64,000 nt of DNA from Tragulus kanchil. Its lineage: Eukaryota; Chordata; Mammalia; Artiodactyla; Tragulidae. This document shows, in pieces, positions 11,548-22,591 of the stretch. The stretch is from the NCBI GenBank assembly GCA_022376925.1, contig JAIOJX010000002.1, positions 39,828,501 through 39,892,500 on the forward strand, written 5' to 3'. Within the stretch, counting starts at the first letter, position 1. Every line of letters starts with the position of its first letter. A program made the position numbers and the translations under genes. Under the pieces are notes generated by a model, which saw only the letters and a list, made by a program, of their open reading frames with translations, was not told where the DNA came from and did no database searches.

Positions 11548-12219
11548 CCTTAGACACAATTAAACATAGAATTATTGTATGATCCAGCATTTCCACTTCT
11601 GCAAAAATACCCTAGACAAATTGAAAGCAGGGACCTAGACGTTACTACAGCTAACTTCGCAATCGCAATAATCACAGTAGCCAAAAGATGGAAGCCAAGG
11701 TAATAGCCATGGGTGTATAAATGAGTATACGAGACGTAAGTATGGACTTCCAGGGGAACATCAGCCTGAAAGCCGAAGGAGATCCTGGTGCAGGCAACAG
11801 CAGGGCTGAACCTTGAGGGTATTATTCTGAGTGAAGCAAGTCAGTCACAAAAAGACAAACACGGTGTGACCTCACCTTGTGTGAGATACCAAGAGGAGTC
11901 AGATTCACAGAGACAGATGGTGGGGGCCAGAAGCTGGGGGAAGGGGAGCTGGGGTTTCATGGGGACAGAGGCTCAGCTTGGGGAGATGAGAAAGTGCTGG
12001 AGGCGATGGTGGGGCTGGCTGCACAGCACAATGAATGTGCTTAGTGCTGCCCAGCTACACACTTCAACATGGTTAAAATGGTACCTTTTGTGCCCTCTGT
12101 ATTTTATCATAATTAAAGATTCACAGAAAGAAAATACTTCGTCCAGGTCTCTTTTGAATATTGTAAGAACAAATAGTGACCAGGAAAGAGTGTGCCTGAA
12201 GTCTTATGCAATATGAAAG

Positions 12220-12443
12220 GGGCTTCCCAGGGACTCGGGGCCTCAAGGATCAGCCTGCAAGTCAGGAGATGCAGGAGATGCCGGTTCAATCTCTGGGTCA
12301 CCAAGATCCCCTGGAGGAGGAAATGGCAACCCACTCTAGTATTCCTGCTTGGGAAATCCCATGGGCAGAGGAACCTGGTGGGCTACAGTCTGTGGGACCC
12401 CAAAGAGCCCGACGTGACTGAAGCAACTGAGCATGCCCATGTG
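12220..12443 (+). mobile_element. Bov-tA-type SINE (copy 13341-13563)
   Basis: GGGCTTCCCAGGGACTCGGG head, an internal AGGAGATGC duplication (GATGCAGGAGATGCCGG), then a full Bov-A unit (CAACCCACTCTAGTATTCC ... CATGGGCAGAGGAACC ... GACGTGACTGAAGCAACTG). Confidence 0.95.
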
Positions 12444-12874
12444 CAGTGTGGAAGGCAACAGTGAAGTCTAAAACCTTTTGAGAGTCACGGTTATTTGAAC
12501 AGAAGACTGTTTCCCGGGAAAAAAAAATTGTTTCTTTAACTTTTAAAATACTTTAGCCATTTCAAAACAAAGCTTTCTGCCACATTATTACACACGCCGT
12601 GGGAAAAATACCTCTTAGGCCCATTCCGTGACCCGTTTGTTATGTCTAGACACTTTTTCTGGTAAAAAAAGTCTTCCTTCTACTCAAACCAAATGTCTCC
12701 CATGGCAGTTTAATCTCATTTCTTCTTTTTTCAATCTCCAGTGGATTTATTATGTTTGACTAATTAGAGAGGATTCCATTCACAGAGTTTTAAACAGTGT
12801 GGCAGTTAAGCCACCTTTTGGGAAGCAGTCTGCATGTTAGGTTTTCAAAACTTTCATTTCCTTTGCAGGTGAGA

Positions 12875-13215
12875 AGGTCTAATATATGGAATCCAAAATA
12901 GGACACAAATGAGCCTATCTATGAAACAGAAACAGATTCATTAAGTACAGGCTTGTGGTTGCAAGGGGGAGGGAGGGAAGGATGGGGAGGATAAGCTGAT
13001 AAAAGCTTCTGTATGCAAGATAAACAACAAGGTTCTACTACAAAGCACAGGGAACTGTAGTCAATATCCTATGACAAACCACAATGGAAATGAATATGCC
13101 AAAGAATGTGTGTGTGTATACATATATATATGTATCCGAGTCACTTAGCTATACAGAAGAAATTAGCACAGCATTATAAATCAACTATACTTGAATAAAA
13201 GAAATTAAAAAGTAA
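12875..13215 (+). mobile_element. L1 3' end, artiodactyl type
   Basis: The order of phrases fits the 3' UTR of artiodactyl L1 elements: AAGATAAACAACAAGG, CTACAAAGCACAGGGAAC, GTAGTCAATATCC, a (TG)/(TA) tract at 13112-13134, GTCACTTAGCTATACAG and TAAATCAACTATACTTG, with an A-rich end. No ORF2 is present upstream, so it is 5' truncated. D5 copies it at 13996-14336 and D6 repeats its last 49 bp at 15405-15453. Confidence 0.88.
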
Positions 13216-13340
13216 AAAATGTTAGATAATGGCAAAAATTTTAAAAAAGCCTCTTATGTTTCTTTCATCCAGCTCCTACCATGTCTCACATACACATACA
13301 AACAAAATAGCGTTGGCCTGAAGTCTTATGCAATATGAAA

Positions 13341-13563
13341 GGGCTTCCCAGGGACTCGGGGCCTCAAGGATCAGCCTGCAAGTCAGGAGATGCAGGAGAT
13401 GCCGGTTCAATCTCTGGGTCACCAAGATCCCCTGGAGGAGGAAATGGCAACCCACTCTAGTATTCCTGCTTGGGAAATCCCATGGGCAGAGGAACCTGGT
13501 GGGCTACAGTCTGTGGGACCCCAAAGAGCCCGACGTGACTGAAGCAACTGAGCATGCCCATGT
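13341..13563 (+). mobile_element. Bov-tA SINE, D5 second copy
   Basis: Second copy of the SINE at 12220-12443. It differs only by one fewer G at the 5' end. Confidence 0.93.
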
Positions 13564-13995
13564 GCAGTGTGGAAGGCAACAGTGAAGTCTAAAACCTTTT
13601 GAGAGTCACGGTTATTTGAACAGAAGACTGTTTCCCGGGAAAAAAAAATTGTTTCTTTAACTTTTAAAATACTTTAGCCATTTCAAAACAAAGCTTTCTG
13701 CCACATTATTACACACGCCGTGGGAAAAATACCTCTTAGGCCCATTCCGTGACCCGTTTGTTATGTCTAGACACTTTTTCTGGTAAAAAAAGTCTTCCTT
13801 CTACTCAAACCAAATGTCTCCCATGGCAGTTTAATCTCATTTCTTCTTTTTTCAATCTCCAGTGGATTTATTATGTTTGACTAATTAGAGAGGATTCCAT
13901 TCACAGAGTTTTAAACAGTGTGGCAGTTAAGCCACCTTTTGGGAAGCAGTCTGCATGTTAGGTTTTCAAAACTTTCATTTCCTTTGCAGGTGAGA

Positions 13996-14336
13996 AGGTC
14001 TAATATATGGAATCCAAAATAGGACACAAATGAGCCTATCTATGAAACAGAAACAGATTCATTAAGTACAGGCTTGTGGTTGCAAGGGGGAGGGAGGGAA
14101 GGATGGGGAGGATAAGCTGATAAAAGCTTCTGTATGCAAGATAAACAACAAGGTTCTACTACAAAGCACAGGGAACTGTAGTCAATATCCTATGACAAAC
14201 CACAATGGAAATGAATATGCCAAAGAATGTGTGTGTGTATACATATATATATGTATCCGAGTCACTTAGCTATACAGAAGAAATTAGCACAGCATTATAA
14301 ATCAACTATACTTGAATAAAAGAAATTAAAAAGTAA
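13996..14336 (+). mobile_element. L1 3' end, D5 second copy
   Basis: Second copy of 12875-13215. A third, truncated copy lies at 15405-15453, where D6 restarts inside this element. Confidence 0.88.
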
Positions 14337-14432
14337 AAAATGTTAGATAATGGCAAAAATTTTAAAAAAGCCTCTTATGTTTCTTTCATCCAGCTCCTAC
14401 CATGTCTCACATACACATACAAACAAAATAGC

Positions 14433-14852
14433 AGAATTTTGAGATTTAAGCATATACATTTTTATAAGGTTTCCTTTTGGAATTCTCAATCACACAGTAT
14501 ATCTAATGGAAGAAATTAATCTTATTGCAAGTAAAATAAACTACACTGATAGGTTTATACTTGTAGGATAGTTTCTTTCTGGTTAAATATTTGTTTAATC
14601 CAGAAATTAGAATAAATATTCAGTGTAGAACTGGAGGTCAAGCTTTTTCTGTTCTGATCTATGTCCTCATTCCCCCAAGTAAGGACATGTTGCTAAACTT
14701 TACTAAAAGAAAAAGCATAATGTAATCAGTGTGTTTATAGGAAACTTCGTATTTTGATCCATGAATGAGACCATAAGACACTGCACGAATATATTCTTAG
14801 CAAGGCGGCCATTCTAATTTGTGGGTTATCAGCATCTACTTTTCTTGGTCTG
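14433..14852. other. Unannotated AT-rich stretch
   Basis: Lies between the L1 3' end and the solo LTR. Nothing recognised. Repeated at about 15551-15970 by D6. Confidence 0.5.
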
Positions 14853-14857
14853 CATCA

Positions 14858-15309
14858 TGTTAGGTTTATGGGCTATTAAAGGGTTAATACGGCAGTTGCA
14901 AACTCCCCTAAAGGGTCAGCATCATAGGTCCGGTTGCTGATCTGCTGGCGCCTGGGAGTCTCTCAAGGCTGGCGATAGGAGTTCGCTCTGGCCATAAAGA
15001 TTCTCCACTACATCTGGAAAGTGACAAGAACTGCACACCCCCATGCCCACAGACAACTCAAGGACAGCAGACTCATCACTAATTTCCCACCTAGCTTAAA
15101 CAAAGACTTCGTTTCTGTGCCTGCTCTGAAGAATCCCCCTCCCCTTTTTTCTTCTCCCCTTTCCTCCCTAATAAAACCTCCTCGTCCCATCTCCAGGGCT
15201 CGATTTCCCAGGTCCATCTCTCAGACCTGTGAATCTCACCCGGGAACTCTTCCCAAATGGGCTCTTTCCCTAACAGTTTGCTGTCCGCCGTGTCTTTGCG
15301 ATTCTTACA
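14858..15309 (+). mobile_element. Solo LTR of an endogenous retrovirus, 452 bp
   Basis: Begins TGTTAGG and ends CTTACA (TG...CA with short imperfect inverted termini). It is flanked by a perfect 5-bp target-site duplication CATCA at 14853-14857 and 15310-15314. A polyadenylation signal AATAAA sits at 15170-15175, before a C/T-rich region and a GTCTTTGCGATTCTTACA end, as in retroviral LTRs. No internal viral genes are present, so this is a recombined solo LTR. The family is not identified. Orientation follows the polyadenylation signal. Confidence 0.85.
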
Positions 15310-15314
15310 CATCA

Positions 15315-15397
15315 AAAAAATTTTCATCCATCTTTGTTCCTTGGCTCCTGTGGGCCTCCCATTGCAGTGACCTCTCGTTGCAGAGCACCGAATCTGG
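15315..15397 (-). mobile_element. Subfamily X SINE fragment at the D6 seam
   Basis: About 83 bp matching the 3' part of the SINE at 16433-16663, with clustered errors, then cut off by the D6 seam. It is the incomplete first rendering of one SINE. Confidence 0.85.
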
Positions 15398-15975
15398 TCC
15401 CATGGCACAGCATTATAAATCAACTATACTTGAATAAAAGAAATTAAAAAGTAAAAAATGTTAGATAATGGCAAAAATTTTAAAAAAGCCTCTTATGTTT
15501 CTTTCATCCAGCTCCTACCATGTCTCACATACACATACAAACAAAATAGCAGAATTTTGAGATTTAAGCATATACATTTTTATAAGGTTTCCTTTTGGAA
15601 TTCTCAATCACACAGTATATCTAATGGAAGAAATTAATCTTATTGCAAGTAAAATAAACTACACTGATAGGTTTATACTTGTAGGATAGTTTCTTTCTGG
15701 TTAAATATTTGTTTAATCCAGAAATTAGAATAAATATTCAGTGTAGAACTGGAGGTCAAGCTTTTTCTGTTCTGATCTATGTCCTCATTCCCCCAAGTAA
15801 GGACATGTTGCTAAACTTTACTAAAAGAAAAAGCATAATGTAATCAGTGTGTTTATAGGAAACTTCGTATTTTGATCCATGAATGAGACCATAAGACACT
15901 GCACGAATATATTCTTAGCAAGGCGGCCATTCTAATTTGTGGGTTATCAGCATCTACTTTTCTTGGTCTGCATCA

Positions 15976-16427
15976 TGTTAGGTTTATGGGCTATTAAAGG
16001 GTTAATACGGCAGTTGCAAACTCCCCTAAAGGGTCAGCATCATAGGTCCGGTTGCTGATCTGCTGGCGCCTGGGAGTCTCTCAAGGCTGGCGATAGGAGT
16101 TCGCTCTGGCCATAAAGATTCTCCACTACATCTGGAAAGTGACAAGAACTGCACACCCCCATGCCCACAGACAACTCAAGGACAGCAGACTCATCACTAA
16201 TTTCCCACCTAGCTTAAACAAAGACTTCGTTTCTGTGCCTGCTCTGAAGAATCCCCCTCCCCTTTTTTCTTCTCCCCTTTCCTCCCTAATAAAACCTCCT
16301 CGTCCCATCTCCAGGGCTCGATTTCCCAGGTCCATCTCTCAGACCTGTGAATCTCACCCGGGAACTCTTCCCAAATGGGCTCTTTCCCTAACAGTTTGCT
16401 GTCCGCCGTGTCTTTGCGATTCTTACA
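15976..16427 (+). mobile_element. Solo LTR, D6 second copy
   Basis: Copy of 14858-15309 at offset 1118, with the same CATCA flanks at 15971-15975 and 16428-16432. Identical flanks show that this is one insertion counted twice. Confidence 0.85.
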
Positions 16428-16432
16428 CATCA

Positions 16433-16663
16433 AAAAAATTTTCATCCATCTTTATTCTTTGGCCTGCGTGGGCCTCCCATTGCAGTGACCTCTCGTTGCA
16501 GAGCACCGAATCTGGGCACATGCGCTCCAGAGCACTGTCTCATAATTGGACACACCCGCCCAACCACTCCGCGGCACGTGGGATCTTCCCGGGCCAGGAA
16601 TCGAACCAATGCCCCTTGAACTGCAAGTTTGACTCTATCCACTGGACCACCAGGAAAGCTCCC
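16433..16663 (-). mobile_element. tRNA-derived SINE, subfamily X (locus 3)
   Basis: Plus-strand reading TTTTCATCCATCTTTATTC, GGCCTGCGTGGGCCTCCC, CATAATTGGACACACCCG, CGGCACGTGGGATCTTCCC, CTGGACCACCAGGAAAGC. It is inserted next to the right flank of the solo LTR and lacks the extended GGCC-type tail seen at loci 2 and 6. Confidence 0.9.
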
Positions 16664-16954
16664 TACATCATTCTTCTTACCATCTTTTTCAAAGTTAATA
16701 AAAATTTATTTAAGAAGGCAGAACTAATTAGGCAAAGTCTGTGACCCCTGAGCTTGGTGGTCAGAAACCCTTAATGAGATCACCCATGGCCTGTAGGAGC
16801 TCAGAGTCTGGGTCCTCGTGCTGTTTCCCTCCGTCATTCCCCACACCCCACCGCCGCTGTGCATCTTGGAGGATTTCCTCTCTCTCTCTCCTCAGATTAT
16901 TTTCTCAGTTCACATATATTTTAATATGAGTGATGATCCATGGTGATCTTCATT
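16664..16954. other. Unannotated non-coding stretch
   Basis: Single-copy, with a small TC-rich tract at 16877-16896. No gene seen. Confidence 0.5.
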
Positions 16955-17073
16955 TATTTAGATTTATTTATTCCCACAACGCATATGTGATCTCAGTGCC
17001 CTGACCAGAGATCACATCAGCCCCCCTTGCATTGGAAACTCAGCACCTTAACCACTGAACTGCCAGGAAAGAC
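16955..17073 (-). mobile_element. CHR-1-type short SINE
   Basis: Plus-strand reading TTTATTTAGATTTATTTATT, a GTGATCTC...CTGACCAGAGATC B-box region, CCTTGCATTGGAAACTCAG and CCACTGAACTGCCAGGAAAG. This is the reverse complement of a short CHR tRNA-derived SINE. Confidence 0.8.
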
Positions 17074-18451
17074 CCTCAGACTATGTGAGATAAGGTGGTC
17101 CCAGCTTCTCTCCCCACACAGTGTGATGGGGTGGGGCCGTGAGCCCCTGTCTTTCACACACACTCCTTACCATCTGGATTTCCCTGAACTGATCTTTCTC
17201 ACAAGGGAGCAGTGGTCTCACCTTACTAGTACAACAGAAACCGTAAAGGCTATCAGAAGACAAAAAGATGATTTTTAAAAGTGTTTTTACTAAAAGGCAT
17301 TTCTTTAGGAAAAAATACTTGAAGGAAACAAATACTGATCTTTCTTCATTAGTACATTCCTTGTTTTCAGCAAAGACACAGGAGGGTGCTAGGCAATGCC
17401 TCGGGGCAAGTGAGCATTCCGAAAAGGCCAGAACCTTCACAACCCCCAGCAGAACCCAAAGTCCCCTGGGTAAGCACCAACTGCCTGGCTTATCTGAAAA
17501 GGCAAGGCCTAAAGGAATGTTGAAATTTAAAAGACCATTGTCCTCGGTATAGACAACGACTTCCTAGAATTCAACAGTCCTGTTTCCTGTAGTTTTCATC
17601 TTTGGGAAAATCATGATTTCTGTGAGACATGACATTTATTTATGGTACTTTTTAAAAAGTGTTTCGTATGAGCTATTTTCTAGTACTTACATAAGGGCAA
17701 GGTTAGAAGCTGAACCTTAGGTAAATTTACCCCCAAACGTGCCCACGTTTATCGAATCAAAAAGAGCAAAACACCCTTTTGTGCACTTTTATACAATTTA
17801 CGGCTAAAACCATTATCCTAGCAGCATGATCCATCACGGATTTTTTTTTTTTTTTTGATATGACGAGTTGAAACACTGTTGGACTGTCTTTCACGCTGCA
17901 CTGCAAATATATCGAACTGAATTCCTATGTACAGAATGGTGCTCACTGCATAGATCCAGACAGTTGACACTTAGAATGCGTGCGCCTTGGCTGTTTGAAG
18001 CTTCTCAGTCGATTACAAAACAGACACAGAATTAAGGACTCTAATGTGGAACTGAGGAGTAGGTGAGAAATGTTAAACAAAGGAATCTGTTCCTGTTCAA
18101 AGAACATTTTGCACATTTGGTAAAAACCCAGTCTCACTAAGTCCTTTATTCACATCGCATCTACAATAACAAAGAAAGAAAAACCTCAGGTACTTTATTC
18201 AATTAAACTGCAATGTATTTTAAAAGGTCTGAGTTGGAAATTTAATAAGGGACTCGACTCTCTTAAAACTCTGATCCTCAAACTGCCCTCAGCAGAGTTA
18301 TCTGATTTGTGTTTTTGTCCTAAGGCCTTCAAGTGATTGGATAAGGCCACCCACCTTGTGGAGGGTACTCTGCATGCCTCAAAGCCTATGGAGTTAAGCA
18401 TTCATCCCATCTTAAAAAGACGCTCACAGCAACAGCTAGACGGGCAGGTGG
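17074..18451. other. Unannotated non-coding stretch
   Basis: Single-copy sequence. A poly(T) run at 17839-17854 may be the tail of an unrecognised minus-strand insertion. Frames up to 119 codons (minus, 17081-17440) have no recognisable domain. Confidence 0.5.
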
Positions 18452-18874
18452 CCAGCTCTCTAGGAACAATGATCCAGTGAAGTTGACACTTACAATTAAT
18501 CATCACAGTAGGAAAATAGTTGAATTGACTGAATAATGGATTGAATTGATAGGTGTTTTATCCAAGCAGTGATATTTCCCCTTTTAATAGAATACAAGAG
18601 CTGGGAAGATTTCTAAAGATGGAGCATCTTGACATCCGAGATGCTCAGATCACAGTTGACCACAGTCAGAACCAGAGAGGCCTGCGTCCTTCCCTTCTCT
18701 GCTGCTTCCCCAGCGACAGACACAAGCCCGGGTCCTCAGGATGAACTGGTGAAATTCTAACACACACAGCACAACCACGTGTCAGCAGCTGTTCTCCACA
18801 AGCATCATTAAGTCCTCATGGTGGTTTGGGACGTGGGTCCTCCGGGAGCCCTCTACAGATGAAGAAGCAAAGGT

Positions 18875-19165
18875 GGGGCTTCCCCAATGGCTCAGTGGTA
18901 AAGAGTTCACCTGCCAATGCAGGAGACATGGGTTCGATCCCTGATCTGGGAAGATCCCACATGCTGCGGAGCAACTAAGCCCATGAGTCACAACAATTGA
19001 GCCCGTGTGCTGCAACTACTGAAGCCTGTGTGCCCTGGAGCCCGAGTTCTACAACAAGAGAAGTCACTTCAAAAACAAGGTTGCTCACCTCATCTAGAAA
19101 GTAGCCCCCAATCTCTACAACAAGAAAAGAGCCTGCAGTAGCAGTGAAAACCCAAAATAGCCACA
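18875..19165 (+). mobile_element. CHR-2-type SINE
   Basis: GGGGCTTCCCCAATGGCTCA opens the element. It has an A-box-like TGGCTCAGTGGT, the hairpin CCTGCCAATGCAGG and the B box GGTTCGATCCC. The CHR-2 body follows (CACATGCTGCGGAGCAACTA, GCTGCAACTACTGAAGCC) and it ends in a CA-rich tail near AAATAGCCACACAC. Confidence 0.92.
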
Positions 19166-19998
19166 CACACACAAAAGAGCAAAGGCGTGGAGACACTGAG
19201 GACCCCACCCAAGCCGGTACTGAGGCAGGAAGCAGAGCTGACACTCCCATAAGCCCCTGTGACCTGGCGCCTGTGTACCGACCTGACGAATCTAGCTGTC
19301 TGGTGAGCCCGAGTCCCAGAGGACCACAGCTCCTGACTCAGCTGAGAGCCCGGTCTCGGGAGAACTCATCACAGCCTCTGGGCAGTCCTTGAGGAAACGT
19401 TCTAGCGCTGCTTTTAGGACCTGACAGTCCTTGATGTATATTTTAATCTACGGTGTGCAAACTCTGTGGCAAGAAATGATGCATGCTTGACCTATACACT
19501 ATCCAACCCTCATTCTCCAGGCATCCTTCTCATCAAGCTCTTTTGAGAGTCTGTATTTAGGAAGTCCCAGGTGAACCAGCTCTCTAGGAACAATGATCCA
19601 GTGAAGTTGACACTTACAATTAATCATCACAGTAGGAAAATAGTTGAATTGACTGAATAATGGATTGAATTGATAGGTGTTTTATCCAAGCAGTGATATT
19701 TCCCCTTTTAATAGAATACAAGAGCTGGGAAGATTTCTAAAGATGGAGCATCTTGACATCCGAGATGCTCAGATCACAGTTGACCACAGTCAGAACCAGA
19801 GAGGCCTGCGTCCTTCCCTTCTCTGCTGCTTCCCCAGCGACAGACACAAGCCCGGGTCCTCAGGATGAACTGGTGAAATTCTAACACACACAGCACAACC
19901 ACGTGTCAGCAGCTGTTCTCCACAAGCATCATTAAGTCCTCATGGTGGTTTGGGACGTGGGTCCTCCGGGAGCCCTCTACAGATGAAGAAGCAAAGGT

Positions 19999-20289
19999 GG
20001 GGCTTCCCCAATGGCTCAGTGGTAAAGAGTTCACCTGCCAATGCAGGAGACATGGGTTCGATCCCTGATCTGGGAAGATCCCACATGCTGCGGAGCAACT
20101 AAGCCCATGAGTCACAACAATTGAGCCCGTGTGCTGCAACTACTGAAGCCTGTGTGCCCTGGAGCCCGAGTTCTACAACAAGAGAAGTCACTTCAAAAAC
20201 AAGGTTGCTCACCTCATCTAGAAAGTAGCCCCCAATCTCTACAACAAGAAAAGAGCCTGCAGTAGCAGTGAAAACCCAAAATAGCCACA
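19999..20289 (+). mobile_element. CHR-2 SINE, D7 second copy
   Basis: Exact second copy of 18875-19165, produced by D7. Confidence 0.92.
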
Positions 20290-20697
20290 CACACACAAAA
20301 GAGCAAAGGCGTGGAGACACTGAGGACCCCACCCAAGCCGGTACTGAGGCAGGAAGCAGAGCTGACACTCCCATAAGCCCCTGTGACCTGGCGCCTGTGT
20401 ACCGACCTGACGAATCTAGCTGTCTGGTGAGCCCGAGTCCCAGAGGACCACAGCTCCTGACTCAGCTGAGAGCCCGGTCTCGGGAGAACTCATCACAGCC
20501 TCTGGGCAGTCCTTGAGGAAACGTTCTAGCGCTGCTTTTAGGACCTGACAGTCCTTGATGTATATTTTAATCTACGGTGTGCAAACTCTGTGGCAAGAAA
20601 TGATGCATGCTTGACCTATACACTATCCAACCCTCATTCTCCAGGCATCCTTCTCATCAAGCTCTTTTGAGAGTCTGTATTTAGGAAGTCCCAGGTG

Positions 20698-21328
20698 GAA
20701 GAACCCTTCTAGTTTCAGCATGTTATAATTTTATTACAAAGAATAAAAAATGATAAGGACCTTGAGAGGTCACAGAGGTTAGAAGCTGGGAAGGAACAAG
20801 GTGAGGAGTCAGTGGAAGGGAGCACCAGGCGGCTACAGGAGAGGCGGGCTCACACCGCTGGTCCAGGAGATGGGAGTGGTGGTCAAGGACATAAGCACGC
20901 AGGAAGACACCCAGGGAAGCAGCTGTGAAGCAAGCAGACCATCTCCACATCTGCTGTCTGAAGAAGACGATGTGTCTGATGGGACAGCAGTGACCAGGGC
21001 TTTACCTGTGATTTCAGAACAAGACGTGAGTGCCGTGAGCACTTTTAAAGGACCGTGAGGAGAGCAGGTCAGGGTGAAGGAACTGTTGCCGGTGTCTTCA
21101 GTGCTACAGCAGGGTCTGGCTTGTATTCCCCAGGACAAATGTGACTCTGATACAACTGAAAAATAGACATTACATAAGCTGCTTTTTCCAGGCACTGTTA
21201 CAGATGAATCCCTGGATGGGGAGGGACCTCAGTGCTGCTGCACTGCCTAGATACTCCCAGCGAAGGAGGGACGGTGCCCGGTTCCCAGAAGGCTCTGGGC
21301 CTCACGGGGCAGGAGGGCTGAGAGAGCT
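20698..21328. other. Unannotated non-coding stretch
   Basis: Single-copy. Frames of up to 120 codons (minus, 20833-21195) have no recognisable domain and no splice context. No gene seen. Confidence 0.5.
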
Positions 21329-21528
21329 CTGGACTTCCCTGGTGGCTCAGATGGTAAAGAACCCACCTGCAGTGCAGGAGGCCCAGGTTCAATCCCTGGG
21401 TCCAAAAGATTCCTGGAGAAGAGAATGGCTACCCACTCCAGTATTCTTGCCCAGAGAATCTCATGGACAGAGGAGCCTGGGTGGCTACAGTCCATGGGGC
21501 TGCACAGAGTTGAACATGACTGTGACCA
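21329..21528 (+). mobile_element. Bov-tA-type SINE
   Basis: CTGGACTTCCCTGGTGGCTC, CCACCTGCAGTGCAGGAGG, GGTTCAATCCCTGG, then the full Bov-A unit (CCCACTCCAGTATTCTTGCC, CATGGACAGAGGAGCC, GGCTACAGTCCATGGGG). Little diverged, so probably fairly young. Confidence 0.96.
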
Positions 21529-22591
21529 GCTCTTTCACTTTGTCACTAGTTAAGTTAGGGCCTAGGCAGTACATGTACACATACACATATATACATTTAT
21601 GAAGGGTACATTTCTATTTTATGACTTTTATGGCTGATGTTCTCAGACTCAAAAAGTCTTGAATCATATTTTGGAATTTTTTTTTTTTTTTTTTTTGTCT
21701 GCTATTGATTCTCTTACCTGTTCAGTGGCAAACAAAACTTTCGACCCTCGTATCTCGCCTCTGAGAACTGGGCCTGGGGTCCTCAGAAGAGTTAGCTGTT
21801 GCTAGAGTTGTGGTTTAGTGGGAAGGAAGTGGTTAGGCACTCACCTGCCCACTTGAGAGCACATTTCTCTGCTTCCTAACAAGTCCGTAAACAAGGCCCT
21901 TGGGTTTCTGGTCTGAATATCTAGCAGGGAGACTTTTCATACTCATATTTTTCTCTTTTCTACTTGGAAAACTGACCCCCCTTCCTTTCCCCCGCTGACC
22001 TTTGCCAGTAGATTTGAGCCACGTGAATGGTTCTGGGCAGCAGGCTGGATCCTTCACCTGCTGGTGTGAGACAGCTGAAGATCTCTCTCTCCCCGTCGTA
22101 AGGGGCGTGGAGAGCGCATGTTGATACGGAGGGATCTGGAGCGCTGAGCCAGCCCATGGAGGACGGCGACCTCACGTTCACCTCATAGACATGTGTCCTG
22201 GCAGCCACTGTGGTGTGGTATAGCCTGAGGGTGGAAGAGAGTGTGCTGTACCAGGGAGCCAGCAGTTTATCAGCCAGACCTGCACACTCAACCACGCAAG
22301 GGTTCACCACGGATGACCATAATGGGACCACACGTCACCCAGGATGGCCATGAGCACTCACCTTCAGTTTGTGGCCGGAGAACATCTGACCACTAGACAA
22401 CTGCCCAGTGACATTCTCCAGGGACTTGCTGGAGCGCAGTTCAAACCAGAGCAGGCTGTGTGCTTTTAAAGCCTAGGTCAACACAAATATTGTTTCCTAG
22501 TCAAACGAATTTTGAATGTGAGCTGGTAATCTACAGAACTAGTGAGGAATTTCAATTTGAATTACTCTTTTGGGTCTCCTGTGTCCATAAA
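21529..22591. other. Unannotated non-coding stretch
   Basis: Holds a short TACACATACACATATATA tract near 21572 and a long T-run (about 21677-21696). The rest is single-copy with no recognised repeat or exon. Confidence 0.5.

Larger units (their letters stand above)
10635..12120 (+). mobile_element. Old L1 3' fragment with two nested SINEs
   Basis: Pieces at 10635-10770, about 11056-11258 and 11548-12120 match the usual order of a mammalian L1 ORF2 end and 3' UTR: CTATATCTGA...AATTAATATCTAGAATATAC, GCAAATGAAAATCAAAGC, ATGATCCAGCATTTCCACTTC, AACCTTGAGGGTATTATTCT, and a TTATCATAATTAAAG end. The reading frame is broken throughout, so this is a dead copy. It is interrupted by SINEs at 10771-11055 and 11259-11547. 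Confidence 0.85.
12194..14432. repeat. Direct duplication D5 (12194-13311, 13316-14432)
   Basis: Offset 1122 falling to 1121 through one G lost near 13341. A 4-bp seam (GTTG, 13312-13315) separates the copies. The unit contains a Bov-tA SINE and an L1 3' end. Bases 13166-13311, 14287-14432 and 15405-15550 form a triplicate with D6. Confidence 0.97.
14287..16515. repeat. Direct duplication D6 (14287-15397, 15405-16515)
   Basis: Offset 1118 throughout. The last 70 bp of copy 1 carry clustered substitutions relative to copy 2 (TGTTCCTTGGCTCCTG against TATTCTTTGGCCTGCG). A 7-bp seam (15398-15404) follows. The unit includes the end of an L1, a complete solo LTR and the start of a SINE. Confidence 0.97.
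18452..20697. repeat. Tandem duplication D7 (18452-19573, 19576-20697)
   Basis: Two 1,122-bp copies, offset 1124, separated by AA (19574-19575). No difference seen by eye. The unit contains one CHR-2 SINE. Confidence 0.97.

Noticed and set aside
18875..19165. tRNA gene, from A-box and B-box-like motifs
   Set aside because: The A/B boxes belong to CHR/Bov-tA/subfamily X SINEs. No cloverleaf with a complete acceptor stem is present at any of these loci.
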